64,000 nucleotides of DNA from Firm-13 sp964617375 (lineage in GTDB: Bacteria; Bacillota; Clostridia; Saccharofermentanales; Saccharofermentanaceae): positions 1-64,000 of the forward strand of contig CAZTXQ010000006.1 in assembly GCA_964617375.1 (NCBI GenBank). Direction: 5' to 3'. The translations under genes and the position numbers were made by a program. This document shows, piece by piece, positions 25,146 to 34,623 of this stretch. The notes under the pieces are model-generated. The model saw nothing but the letters and a program-made list of their open reading frames with translations, had not been told where the DNA came from and made no database searches. The first letter of the stretch is position 1. Every line of letters starts with the position of its first letter.

Positions 25146-26150
25146 TCATAGGAACTCGTTCAGAATCGAGTCGGCCGGCACGATTCTTATGGGAGCCGCG
25201 GGAATCCTCGGAAGGTCGTGCAGCAGCTGTTCCGCCATGGCGACTGCTTTGGGCAGATCGGCAAACGGCTTCGGGGGAAGCGTGTTCTTCATAAAGACGG
25301 ACGGTTTTAAGTCTCCCCGCTCGTAGGACTCCATCGCGGACCGGATATCGGCCAGTGCAAGCGGCGCGATGATCAGGCTCTCATAGCTCAGCATGGAATT
25401 GACATAGAAATCGGCATTCGCCAGATATTCGGCGAAATAGTGCCGCTCGGAGGAAACGATCATCGGCCAGTAGTCGAGTGTCGCCAGGGCATGCGCGCCG
25501 CGGTGTCTCGAGTCTCTTACGATTCTTCGCAGGAGTCTGACCTCTTGCGTCTCGATCAGACGCCGGTCTGCCACAACTTCTCCCCAGGGCATGATGAAGA
25601 TACCGACCCACTTTTCGCGAGGAATAATGCCCGATATATCCACCGAGAGGCCGTGAAGACCTTCGACCAGAAGAAGACCGTCCTTTTTGAGGTGGGCCGT
25701 AGGCAGGAGATCGCCCGTAACGCGGACTCTTTTCGAAAAGTCGAAGAGCGACATCGTGGTGGGCTCTCCGGACAGTATGCGTTCGATTTTTTCACTTGCC
25801 AGCGAGGTATCGATCATGCCCAGACTCTCGTAATCCGGCCGGCCGTCTTCGTCGTATTTCTGAATGTCAATCTGGTAATAATCATCCAGCGACATACGAT
25901 ATGCAGTCTTCCCCAGATCAAGAAGCCGCGAGACGAGGCGATCGGTGAAGGTGGTTTTGCCCGAGGATGTCGGGCCCGAGACAAATATGGCTCGGACGTC
26001 CCTATGGGATACGATATAGTCCGCAATTTTCTCCGTGCTTTCGAGAAAAGAACTCTCGGCTTTTTGCGCGAACAAATCCAGCTTCGTACTGCCTAATTGC
26101 TCTTCCAGGTCTTCAAGTGACAGAATAACTTTATTTTCAAGTGCTGCCAT
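25146..26150 (-). CDS. Uridine kinase/phosphoribulokinase-family P-loop kinase
   Basis: The 334-residue protein has Walker A in VSGPTSSGKTTF (near residues 57-68), SLDDYYQ, a ThrLys-poor lid (DFSKRVRV) and LLVEGLHGL. It matches the uridine-kinase-like family common in Firmicutes, which often carries an N-terminal TGS-type domain; here only about 45 N-terminal residues precede the kinase. The substrate is probably a nucleoside but is not certain. Confidence 0.85.
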   Translation of the reverse strand: MAALENKVILSLEDLEEQLGSTKLDLFAQKAESSFLESTEKIADYIVSHRDVRAIFVSGPTSSGKTTFTDRLVSRLLDLGKTAYRMSLDDYYQIDIQKYDEDGRPDYESLGMIDTSLASEKIERILSGEPTTMSLFDFSKRVRVTGDLLPTAHLKKDGLLLVEGLHGLSVDISGIIPREKWVGIFIMPWGEVVADRRLIETQEVRLLRRIVRDSRHRGAHALATLDYWPMIVSSERHYFAEYLANADFYVNSMLSYESLIIAPLALADIRSAMESYERGDLKPSVFMKNTLPPKPFADLPKAVAMAEQLLHDLPRIPAAPIRIVPADSILNEFL

Positions 26151-26168
26151 ATTGCCTCATTTCGACGA

Positions 26169-26771
26169 TCAGCGGTCCCCGGCTTGCCCCAGAACAAATA
26201 CATGTACAAGTTTGTCGTATCCGTACTGAAGCATTCGGACGAGAAGAAAGACCGTGCCCGGAATCAGTAAGGCCAGAATCAGCATGGCGGATGCGAGAAA
26301 AAGGAGATATATACCGCCCGTGATAACGCCCAGAACCGTAGAGAAAGTACCTGCCGACGCGGCAAACCGCTCTGTCGATGTCTCCAGTGTTTTGTTGAGA
26401 AAGCCGATCATATTGGCCTGCAAGGTCTCGAGAGAGACATATGTATAGGGCATAACCCATGTGGTCATCAGAACCGTCAAAACGAAATACTTGGCGGCTT
26501 CAGCCAGAAGAACCGGAAGCTTAACCCAGATGGGCATCCGGTAATAGCGGAAACACATAAAGGGCGAAGCGAGAAAAAGAAGCATCAGGAGAATGATCTT
26601 CAGAATCTGGTGGCCCGCGAGAAGTCCGGCAAACCCGCCCGTAAGATAACTGTAGGCAATCACACCGACAACAGAAAGGCCATACAAAAGAAAGAGGCCC
26701 GTGTGTCTCCTGTTCTCATAATCCGTGTCGCTCCAGAGCGGTCCAAGAAAAAGCCCCTCCAAATAATCCAC
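26169..26771 (-). CDS. Uncharacterised multi-pass membrane protein
   Basis: The 200-residue product has about four hydrophobic segments (near residues 25-45, 55-72, 85-108 and 145-178). I do not recognise the family. The start is a GTG at 26771 with GGAGGG ten bases before it. It lies 18 bases upstream of the uridine-kinase-like gene and is probably co-transcribed. Confidence 0.7.
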   Translation of the reverse strand: MDYLEGLFLGPLWSDTDYENRRHTGLFLLYGLSVVGVIAYSYLTGGFAGLLAGHQILKIILLMLLFLASPFMCFRYYRMPIWVKLPVLLAEAAKYFVLTVLMTTWVMPYTYVSLETLQANMIGFLNKTLETSTERFAASAGTFSTVLGVITGGIYLLFLASAMLILALLIPGTVFLLVRMLQYGYDKLVHVFVLGQAGDR

Positions 26772-26889
26772 GCGTGAATCCCTCCTGACTTCTAAAACAA
26801 ATTTATTGTATCAGAAAATATGTTTTTCGGAAAGGAAGGCAGGGTAAAGCCCCGGGCAGGATATCGGTATTTCTCTTTGTCCGGCTTGC

Positions 26890-27288
26890 TTACCGGAGTC
26901 TGAACGGAATTTTCGTTACGGATTCAATCAGGTTTCTGAAGACCTGCCAGTCCTGCGGATAAAGATTCGTACCGGTCATGTGGACCGGCGGAGCATCCGC
27001 AAAGGTAAGAAGAACGGTCCAGTCGGCAGGATGGCATAACGATGAATGCTCCTTAAGGACGGGACCGTTATATTGAGATTTCCATTCGAGTATGTGCGTT
27101 CCGGGTAATTGTGCGCGGCAGATCCGGATCTGTTCATCCGATATGGAGCGCATGAAATTATTGTTCCACTGGTGGCTGTCCTTCCAGGAAACCAATCGTT
27201 TCTCGAAATCAATTTTGACGCAGATGCAGCCCAGTCTGTAGGCGGAAATTTCTGTCTCGATGCTCATAATGTCGTTGTAGTTCTTCAT
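26890..27288 (-). CDS. Conserved-looking hypothetical protein
   Basis: The 132-residue product has a mixed, soluble composition with several Trp and Cys residues and no signal or membrane segment. I do not recognise it. The ATG at 27288 has only a moderate GGGGTTGG site; MSIETEIS at codon 8 is an alternative. It lies 70 bases downstream of the PQQ-propeller gene on the same strand. Confidence 0.6.
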   Translation of the reverse strand: MKNYNDIMSIETEISAYRLGCICVKIDFEKRLVSWKDSHQWNNNFMRSISDEQIRICRAQLPGTHILEWKSQYNGPVLKEHSSLCHPADWTVLLTFADAPPVHMTGTNLYPQDWQVFRNLIESVTKIPFRLR

Positions 27289-27358
27289 GCGTTCATTCCA
27301 ACCCCGCCGCTTTTCCGTACCGGAAAACGGTACGGAGTCTGTTCCCCGAATATACAGA

Positions 27359-29260
27359 TCAACTGATTTTCACTCCGAAAACGGATCCCGCGCGGCATCC
27401 GATCACAATCATTCCGTCGTAGACAGCCGGCGAGGATTCCATGTTGAGGCCTTCCTTGGTCTCATTGGCCATCCCCTTGTTGCGGACTGTCTGCAAATAC
27501 GTAATTCTTTGCCCGGTCTTGCCGTCAACCATATGAATCTGTCCGCCGCTGTCACAGACGACGATATAGGCGTTGCCTTCGGCGTCATAGCAATCCACCG
27601 GCGAACTCCAGGAATACAGATTCATCTCGTATTTCCAGACAACTTCGCCTGTTTCCTTGTCATAGGCGACAAGTCGGTTTCCGCTATAAATGCCGTTGGT
27701 CATGCTGTAGGCGTAAATGACCAGATTCGAGATCGATTTCTTGCCGATGATCGGAGTGCCGAGCATTCCGCCGTTGACGTCGTCTCCCTTATCCTCGCCG
27801 TTCTTTGTATAGCAGGACTGAGAAGTCTGCCAGACTTCTTCTCCGGTCATAGCGTCGATCTTGTAGGTATAGGAAGCGCCCATATAATTCAACTCGTCGG
27901 TGCGCTGCCAGTCAACCTCGGTACCCGTATAAAGGTAAACTCTTCCGTTCTCTTCCTCGAGCACGGGTGTTACATCGGAATCGTCATCGAGCTGTCTCGA
28001 CCAGACCATCTTCATCGTGTTTAAGTCGACACAGATCAGGTTGCCCGAGTTGTCGCTGCAGTACCCGTAGTGATCGTAGACGGATATCGAGCTCTCTATG
28101 CCGATATCATTGCCGTTGATGCCGTCGATGAGATACCGGTAAACGACACTTTCCGGACTGATCGACAGGGCTCCGGTCGCCTTGTCAAAAACCGTGTTCA
28201 GCTTCAGCGTGTAGATCATGCCGTTCTCATTCGGATAAATCAGTGTATCCGTCGCGGCGTTTATGATCGGTGAAGAATCGCAGGCACCCCATGTCTTGCG
28301 GTATGCGCGGGAGTCCATGCCGTCCTGATAATAGAGCTGCGAAAAGTCGATCAGACTGAAGATTCTGAAACCAACCGCCTTATCCGCTCCGTTGTTGTCT
28401 CCCTGACCTACATACAGGATCGGATAACCGCGGGGATCCACACAGGGGGTTCCCTTGATGGTAAATCCGACATTCAGAGGATCTCTCGTAGGTTTCCCGT
28501 CTTCCAGATCAAAGAAATAAATCTTGCCGTCCATCGTCACCTGAATCACTTCGGTAAGTCCGTCCTTGGCCTTCTTGTCGGGATATATGTTCATCAGCTT
28601 AAGAACATCCGCATCCCAATGAATGATGAGCGGTTGACCTGTCCAGCCGGTTCCTGTCCATGAGAAAGACCACGAGGAGGACGGAAGACTTCCGACGCCG
28701 TTATACTCCCAGGCCTGTGTCAGTGTGGTTGCGCCGCTGGCGACTGTGCCCCAGGAGGCGCAGTTTCTGAAATTGTTGCCGCGGAAAGTTAAAATACCCG
28801 GAACCGACTGATAGTCGACGGGGTCTCCGAAAAGAATGGCCGCCGTCCGCAGATACGGCGAGATATCGTTGTCTCCGCTTAAGGCAGATTCCGCAAGACC
28901 TCTTTCGGTCGGAGAAAGTCCGGAAGCCGGAGTTCCCATCGGTACGTTCATCACTGCGGAAGCGGGATACAGTACAAAATTCTGATAAGACGCGATTGTG
29001 GCGGCCGGTGTCGGCGTCGCCGTTGTGATAATGATGGCGGACGCCGTAGTCTCAGCTCCGGCATTCGTCGCATCCGCCGCATTCGATCCTTTAGCCGGAG
29101 AATCCGGATTACTAAAAAGGGTGTACATCAGCACGGCGACAACGGAAACAACAAGAATCGAAGTTAACGCAACGAGCACGGCAAAACCGCTTCCGCCGTC
29201 CTTCTTTCTCTTCGGCCGGTTATATGGATTATCATAGCGCACGTACATCTGATTGCTCAT
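27359..29260 (-). CDS. Membrane-anchored PQQ-like beta-propeller protein
   Basis: The 633-residue protein has a basic cytoplasmic start, one membrane helix (about residues 24-48), a Thr/Ala/Pro-rich linker (about 55-90) and then a propeller with repeated blades such as GNLICVDLNTMKMVW, YKIDAMTGEEVW, LVAYDKETGEVVWKY and IHMVDGKTGQRI. The blade pattern is that of PQQ-binding-like repeats; residues for actual PQQ catalysis are not evident, so it is more likely a binding or scaffolding protein on the outer face. Confidence 0.82.
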   Translation of the reverse strand: MSNQMYVRYDNPYNRPKRKKDGGSGFAVLVALTSILVVSVVAVLMYTLFSNPDSPAKGSNAADATNAGAETTASAIIITTATPTPAATIASYQNFVLYPASAVMNVPMGTPASGLSPTERGLAESALSGDNDISPYLRTAAILFGDPVDYQSVPGILTFRGNNFRNCASWGTVASGATTLTQAWEYNGVGSLPSSSWSFSWTGTGWTGQPLIIHWDADVLKLMNIYPDKKAKDGLTEVIQVTMDGKIYFFDLEDGKPTRDPLNVGFTIKGTPCVDPRGYPILYVGQGDNNGADKAVGFRIFSLIDFSQLYYQDGMDSRAYRKTWGACDSSPIINAATDTLIYPNENGMIYTLKLNTVFDKATGALSISPESVVYRYLIDGINGNDIGIESSISVYDHYGYCSDNSGNLICVDLNTMKMVWSRQLDDDSDVTPVLEEENGRVYLYTGTEVDWQRTDELNYMGASYTYKIDAMTGEEVWQTSQSCYTKNGEDKGDDVNGGMLGTPIIGKKSISNLVIYAYSMTNGIYSGNRLVAYDKETGEVVWKYEMNLYSWSSPVDCYDAEGNAYIVVCDSGGQIHMVDGKTGQRITYLQTVRNKGMANETKEGLNMESSPAVYDGMIVIGCRAGSVFGVKIS

Positions 29261-29309
29261 ATTTTCGCCTTTCAGATAAGAATAATTCAGTATCGAATTT
29301 TAGCACATT

Positions 29310-30254
29310 TCAGGCCTCTTTGCCACAATCCCAGGAAAGACCGGCTTCCCGCGCCAATTCCATCAGCTTTTGAAGCCTGTGATTCATTCCGGACTTGCCG
29401 ATCGGAGGATTCATCAGAAGCCCCAGGTCACGAATGGAGAGTCCCGGATTCTCGACTCTGACTCTGGCCGCCTCAAGAAGCTCCTGCGGAATTCTTGTCG
29501 ATTCCTCACTTGCCAGAAGAGCTTCCATAACCTCGGACTGCTGCGCACTCGTATCCGCCTGCCGTTTCGCATTGGCCGTATCGCAGTTGACCACACGGTT
29601 CACCGAGTTTCTGAGCTCCTTGTCCACACGGATGCTTTCGAATTTCAGAAGTCCGTTATGCGCTCCGATCAGCGCGAGAAAATCCGCGATCGCCTGACCT
29701 TCCTTAATGTAGAGAACCGGGCGGCCGTTTCTCTCGATCAGCGACGGAGCAATATTCTCGGCGTGAAAAAGGAGCGTGAGATAATCGGCGGCGGTCTTGT
29801 TTCGTAAGGCGATTTCAATCCCGTACGCCTTAAGCGGATCCGCCATTGTTCCCGAAGCCAGAAAAGCACCGCGCAGAGCCGCGCGGCAAACAGCGCGGCT
29901 CGACGAGACAAAATCCTGCTTTCCCTCCGTTTCATAAGACAAAAGCAATTCCGGAAAAGACAGATCGGCGAGCGGCAGCGGATATACATACCAGCGGACC
30001 CGGTTCCGATCCCCCGCCCGCAGTGTTTTTTCGGCGAGCGCGTCGAGTCCGGTCAGCCTTAGCTCTCCGACCAGACGCTCGGCATACCCGGAAGAACCCG
30101 TCACAAAATACGCGGGTAGATCTTCATTCGAGTCGCCGGGACGGCCGGCCGCAAGAAAAGCGGTCACGACCTCGGCTTCGGCCTCTTCCTTTGTATGATT
30201 CGTCACACGGAGAAGATCCGATTTGATGATTTTCGAAAAAGTGCGTTCCGTCAT
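29310..30254 (-). CDS. whiA: WhiA-family regulator
   Basis: The 314-residue product has a degenerate homing-endonuclease-like N-terminal half (GAFLASGTMADPLKAYGIEI block) and a C-terminal helix-turn-helix (LSIRDLGLLMNPPIGKSGMNHRLQKL). WhiA affects cell division and chromosome segregation in Firmicutes and sporulation in Streptomyces. It begins eight bases after rapZ ends. Confidence 0.93.
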   Translation of the reverse strand: MTERTFSKIIKSDLLRVTNHTKEEAEAEVVTAFLAAGRPGDSNEDLPAYFVTGSSGYAERLVGELRLTGLDALAEKTLRAGDRNRVRWYVYPLPLADLSFPELLLSYETEGKQDFVSSSRAVCRAALRGAFLASGTMADPLKAYGIEIALRNKTAADYLTLLFHAENIAPSLIERNGRPVLYIKEGQAIADFLALIGAHNGLLKFESIRVDKELRNSVNRVVNCDTANAKRQADTSAQQSEVMEALLASEESTRIPQELLEAARVRVENPGLSIRDLGLLMNPPIGKSGMNHRLQKLMELAREAGLSWDCGKEA

Positions 30255-30262
30255 ATCATCCG

Positions 30263-31168
30263 TTACTCCGCGGAAACCGGCGGCGAAACCAGATACCGCG
30301 GATCTTTCACGATGTCGCGGTGGATAACCGGCGTATTGTAGCCGAGATCCTTAAGACGCCGTCCGATCTCCTCCGCAATGAAGACAGACCTGTGCCGGCC
30401 GCCCGTGCAGCCGACGCCTACAACGAGACGGGCTTTCCCCTCGCGTACATAAAAGGGCAGCGTGTAAGCCAGTATGTCCACCTGTTTATGAATGTATTCC
30501 TCCGTTTCGGGAAAGGCGAACAGATAGTCGCGGATCGCGTCATCTCTGCCGGACAGCATTTTCAGGGAATCTTCATAAAACGGGTTCGGAAGGAACCGGA
30601 CGTCGTAGATATTGTCACAGTCTACGGGAATTCCATATTTGAAACCGAAGGATTCGATCAGGACCGTCATGCGCTTGCTGCCGATATCTTCTCCGACGAT
30701 TCTGTATATTTCGTCCTTCAAGGCCGGAATCGCCATCATCGACGTATCGATGACATGCGTCGCGCGCTCGCGGATTCCTTCGAGCATAGTCCTCTCGCGT
30801 TCGATCGACTCGGCGAGCCCGATCCCGTCGGAGAGCGGATGTCTGCGCCTTGTCTGACGATAGCGGCTGACAAGAATCTGATCGGAAGCTTCGAGGAAAA
30901 TGATCCGGTACGGACAGCCAAGACCGTCGAGCTCCTCAAGAGCCGGTTCGAAGCCTTTCAGAAGTTCGTTGCTGCGGATATCGACGACGAAGGTCAGCTT
31001 GGAAACCCCGAAGCCTTCGCCGCCCTGCCCTTTGAGAAAGGTACGGACAAGCTCGGGAAGAATCATCGGCGGGAGATTGTCGATACAGAAATATCCGAGA
31101 TCTTCGAGGAAATTGGCGGCCTGGCTTTTGCCGGCGCCGGACATTCCCGTTAAAATAATAATATCCAT
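30263..31168 (-). CDS. rapZ: RapZ/YvcJ nucleotide-binding protein
   Basis: The 301-residue protein has Walker A at residues 8-15 (GMSGAGKS), the FCIDNLPP motif and the C-terminal VGVGCTGGRHRSVFIAE block typical of the family. In E. coli RapZ delivers an sRNA to RNase E; in Bacillus YvcJ hydrolyses GTP and affects competence. It follows murB by 12 bases. Confidence 0.94.
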   Translation of the reverse strand: MDIIILTGMSGAGKSQAANFLEDLGYFCIDNLPPMILPELVRTFLKGQGGEGFGVSKLTFVVDIRSNELLKGFEPALEELDGLGCPYRIIFLEASDQILVSRYRQTRRRHPLSDGIGLAESIERERTMLEGIRERATHVIDTSMMAIPALKDEIYRIVGEDIGSKRMTVLIESFGFKYGIPVDCDNIYDVRFLPNPFYEDSLKMLSGRDDAIRDYLFAFPETEEYIHKQVDILAYTLPFYVREGKARLVVGVGCTGGRHRSVFIAEEIGRRLKDLGYNTPVIHRDIVKDPRYLVSPPVSAE

Positions 31169-31180
31169 ATTGCCCTTACC

Positions 31181-32161
31181 TCATTTTGTCGTAAAACCCC
31201 GTCCCATGAAAAGGATTTCGGGTTCGAGTATAACGCCGCTCTTTTTATATACTTCTTCTCTCACCATCCCGGTCAGATTATACACATCCCGGGCTGTGGC
31301 GCCTCCGGTGTTCACGATAAAACCGGCATGCTTTTCGGAAACGGCGGCACCTCCGGACCGAAGACCCTTAAGGCCGGATTCCTCGATCAGTGTGCCGGCG
31401 AAATAACCGGCAGGTCTCCTGAATACGCTCCCCGCACTCGGCAGGGTAAGCGGTTGAGAAGCGGTTCTTCTGGCGGCCAATTCCTTGATTTTCTGAAAAA
31501 TCACGTCCTTGTCACCGGGAACAAGCCTTAAAACCGTCGACAGGATTGTTCCGCCATTTCTCGTAAAGTAACTCTCCCGGTAGCCGAATTCATGATCCGG
31601 GCCCGCTAAGGTTCCCATATTCCCGTCGGGTGTCAGGAATACGGTCTGATATACAATGTCGGACATCTGCCCGCCGTAGGCTCCCGCGTTCATATAAACC
31701 GCTCCGCCAATGCTGCCCGGTATTCCGGCGGCAAATTCCATTCCCGTATAACTTTCCCGTGCCGCATGAACAGCGACCTTAGAAAGAAGCACACCGGCAA
31801 AAGCATGTATCAGGACACCGTCCGGATTCTCCGGATCGGCCTCGGTCCATATCCGCGACATGGCATCCCCGATATGGACGGTAAGCCCTTCGATCCCGTC
31901 GTCGGACACGATCACATTTGAACCGTTCCCGATTACAAACAGCGGAATACCGGACTCCTTCGCCGCCCGGAAAAGAAGCACAGCTTCCATCGGTCCCGCG
32001 GGTTCCGCGAAAAGATCGGCGAGGCCGCCCACACGCATGGTCGTGTGAAGATTCATCGGCTCGTTTCTTCGGATTCTCTCTGCGAGATCCTGAAGCCCCA
32101 GGCGCTCAAGTGCCTCGAAAAATTCTTTGTATGTGTTCTCAGTATTATCCGCTTCTGACAT
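31181..32161 (-). CDS. murB: UDP-N-acetylenolpyruvoylglucosamine reductase
   Basis: The 326-residue FAD enzyme shows THTTMRVGG-like LHTTMRVGGLADL, the FAD block GNGSNVIVSDDGI, GMEFAAGIPGSIGGAVYMNAGAYGG and the proton-donor Ser in SAGSVFRRP. It completes UDP-MurNAc formation in peptidoglycan synthesis. It belongs to the type IIb class by its compact C-terminus. It lies 39 bases after hprK. Confidence 0.94.
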   Translation of the reverse strand: MSEADNTENTYKEFFEALERLGLQDLAERIRRNEPMNLHTTMRVGGLADLFAEPAGPMEAVLLFRAAKESGIPLFVIGNGSNVIVSDDGIEGLTVHIGDAMSRIWTEADPENPDGVLIHAFAGVLLSKVAVHAARESYTGMEFAAGIPGSIGGAVYMNAGAYGGQMSDIVYQTVFLTPDGNMGTLAGPDHEFGYRESYFTRNGGTILSTVLRLVPGDKDVIFQKIKELAARRTASQPLTLPSAGSVFRRPAGYFAGTLIEESGLKGLRSGGAAVSEKHAGFIVNTGGATARDVYNLTGMVREEVYKKSGVILEPEILFMGRGFTTK

Positions 32162-32200
32162 AATTCTCCTGTAAATGCCTGTAAATGTCTGTGATAAAGA

Positions 32201-33136
32201 TTAGAGCGGCAGTGCACCGCCGGACGGGAAAACACGGTCAATAAGATCTCTTGCCGCGTTGTGCCCCATCTTCTTGACACGGTAGTTGATTGCCGCCGCT
32301 TCTACGATAATGGCGAGGTTCCGGCCGGGGCCTACGGGGATCGTGATGGACGGGACCGGTATCCCGAGAATCTCGGTCGTCTCGTCGTTTATCCCCAAGC
32401 GGTCATAGACCTTCTTCTCATCCCAGATTTCCAGATTGATTACAAAATCGATATTCTCCTGCAGCTTGACGGATGAAACGCCGAACAGTTCTTTGACGTC
32501 CAGGATGCCGATACCCCGGATCTCAATCAGATGCCGTATGATATCCGGCGCACGGCCCAGAAGCGTGGATTCCGAAACACGGCGGATCTCAACCTGGTCG
32601 TCCGCGATGAGCCGGTGTCCGCGCTTTACGATTTCAAGAGCCGTTTCCGACTTGCCGACGCCGCTTTCGCCAAGGATCAGTATACCTTCGCCGTTGACCT
32701 CGACAAGCACTCCGTGCATGGAGATTCTCGGCGCGAGCTCTATGTTGAGATGCTTGACGAGCGAACTCATGAACTCGGACGTCCTCGCCTTCGTCCTAAG
32801 GATCGGTATCTTCTTCTTCTTCGCACAGGGGACAAGCTCCGGATGCGGTTCATGGTAGCGCGTCAGAATCAGACACGGAATATTCTTGGCAAAAAGAGCG
32901 TTCAAGCGCTTCCTTCTGACCTCCGGCGACAGTTTATCCAGATAAGCCATCTCCATATTGCCGATGATCTGTATGCGGTCGGGACCGAAATGCTCATAAT
33001 AGCCGGCCAGTTGAAGTCCCGGACGGGTAACATCCGCCACAGTGATACGGATCTGGTCAAGATTTCCCGGATCGTAGATTACCTCGAGATCAAAGGCCTT
33101 GATAATTTCAGACAGGTATACGCTGGCAATCGGCAT
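32201..33136 (-). CDS. hprK: HPr kinase/phosphorylase
   Basis: The 311-residue enzyme has the P-loop GESGVGKS at residues 156-163 and the family signature EIRGIGILDVKELFG. It phosphorylates Ser46 of HPr, the carbon-catabolite signal acting through CcpA. No PTS gene is in this window, but the enzyme implies HPr or Crh elsewhere. It is the first gene of the hprK-murB-rapZ-whiA unit. Confidence 0.95.
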   Translation of the reverse strand: MPIASVYLSEIIKAFDLEVIYDPGNLDQIRITVADVTRPGLQLAGYYEHFGPDRIQIIGNMEMAYLDKLSPEVRRKRLNALFAKNIPCLILTRYHEPHPELVPCAKKKKIPILRTKARTSEFMSSLVKHLNIELAPRISMHGVLVEVNGEGILILGESGVGKSETALEIVKRGHRLIADDQVEIRRVSESTLLGRAPDIIRHLIEIRGIGILDVKELFGVSSVKLQENIDFVINLEIWDEKKVYDRLGINDETTEILGIPVPSITIPVGPGRNLAIIVEAAAINYRVKKMGHNAARDLIDRVFPSGGALPL

Positions 33137-33243
33137 GGAAAATCCTCCGCTTCAAAAGTTTCTGGCAATAAAATCATTTTAATACAAACCGGCCCTCCGT
33201 GCGCAAGAGAAACGGCTTTCCTCAAATAAGTACAGGCATTCTT

Positions 33244-34542
33244 TTACGCGGGATGCCGTACGCCGTCATCATCCGCAAAGGGACACGGAAGATCTTTGCC
33301 GCGAACGACTCGCTTTTCGATGCTGCGGTCGTCTCCGGTATAGATGAATCTCTGAAGCCGCTCTTCAAGCGTCCTCTCTACAAGACTTTCTCCGTACCGG
33401 TCGTCGACCACAAGAAGATCCGCCTCATATCCCGGTTCAAAGCTTCCGACTTTACCGAAAAAGGCTCCGCTGCCTTTCGTCGCCAGATAAAACACCTCGG
33501 AGAGTCTGGCTTTCGGGCATCCGGGATGATCGACCCAGTACTGGTTCGAAGCCGCCCGAGCCGTGACGATATTGTGCGGCATGGAGAGACTGTGTCCGCC
33601 CGCCACATCGGACGCAAGTCCCATACGCATTCCGGAATCGAGGTATTCGCGAAGGGGCATCGTCCCGCTCGACACATTGAAATTTGACTGCGGACTGTGC
33701 GCGATATAGATCCCTCTGTCAAGAAGAATCTCCCGCTCCTTTGAGTCGAGATATACGCCGTGTGCCATAATCGTCCGGTCACGCTTCAGGAGACCGTATG
33801 TTTCGTACACCTCGGTAAAGCTTCCGATCTCCGGATGAAGCTTCTTCACCAACTCGATTTCATCGCGGTTCTCGCTAAGATGCGACTGAATGGGAACATC
33901 ATATTTTTCGGCAAGAAGACCTAAGCCTGTCATCAGTTCCGGCGTCGTACAGGGGACGAACCGCGGTGTAATGATCGGTTTGACAAGATCCTCCGGGTCT
34001 CTGGCGCCGAGGATGAATTCTTCGGTTTCGGCCAGAGATTCCGCCGTCTTCTCTTCGAGCGCCGGTACGGCGTTTCTATCCATGTTGACTTTCCCGACAT
34101 ACGCGCCGAGCCCCGACTCCCGGAACAGCTCGAAAAGGAGCTTCGTCGCCGGCAGATGTCTGGTCGCGAAAATACTGGCGCGGGTCGTGCCCGCTCTCCA
34201 GAGATCGGCGATAAACCGTTTGTAGGCGGTTTCCGCGAACCGGAGATCTTTGTATCTCGATTCCAGGGGGAATGTATATTTCCGGAGCCACGGCAGCAGC
34301 TCTTCGTCGTATCCGATGCCGCAGTTCAAATACTGCGGAGCATGCGCATGAAGATCCGCAAATCCGGGAATAATCAGTTTGCCGGGGTACTCTTCGACCG
34401 GAATCTCCTTGTAGAGATCGGGAAGTTCTCCGTAGATCCCTTCGACAAGGCCGTCCCGGATCACCAGATACGAATCCGGATGAACGGAAAAGCCGTCTTT
34501 TTCGGGTGTGTGCAAGAGAGAACCCTTAAGTATGCGAATCAT
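33244..34542 (-). CDS. guaD: Guanine deaminase-like amidohydrolase
   Basis: The 432-residue metal hydrolase has PGFADLHAHAPQY (metal ligands near residue 64), IQSHLSENRDEI, IMAHGVYLD and LASDVAGGHSLSM, the pattern of guanine deaminases. It would convert guanine to xanthine in purine salvage. Other amidohydrolases share parts of this, but the FADLHAHAPQ block is fairly specific. It follows cellodextrin phosphorylase past a strong terminator, so it may have its own promoter. Confidence 0.87.
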   Translation of the reverse strand: MIRILKGSLLHTPEKDGFSVHPDSYLVIRDGLVEGIYGELPDLYKEIPVEEYPGKLIIPGFADLHAHAPQYLNCGIGYDEELLPWLRKYTFPLESRYKDLRFAETAYKRFIADLWRAGTTRASIFATRHLPATKLLFELFRESGLGAYVGKVNMDRNAVPALEEKTAESLAETEEFILGARDPEDLVKPIITPRFVPCTTPELMTGLGLLAEKYDVPIQSHLSENRDEIELVKKLHPEIGSFTEVYETYGLLKRDRTIMAHGVYLDSKEREILLDRGIYIAHSPQSNFNVSSGTMPLREYLDSGMRMGLASDVAGGHSLSMPHNIVTARAASNQYWVDHPGCPKARLSEVFYLATKGSGAFFGKVGSFEPGYEADLLVVDDRYGESLVERTLEERLQRFIYTGDDRSIEKRVVRGKDLPCPFADDDGVRHPA

Positions 34543-34562
34543 AACAACATCTCCTTCACGGG

Positions 34563-34608
34563 AAAACCGGGGCCGAATGCAAGGCTTGCGCCCAGCCTTC
34601 GGCCCCGG
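34563..34608 (-). terminator. Terminator of the cellodextrin phosphorylase gene
   Basis: CCGGGGCCGAA and TTCGGCCCCGG (34567-34577 and 34598-34608) form a perfect 11-bp stem, followed on the minus strand by TTTT. It lies between the phosphorylase and guaD. Confidence 0.82.
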
Positions 34609-34623
34609 AAAAATGTCAGGTGT

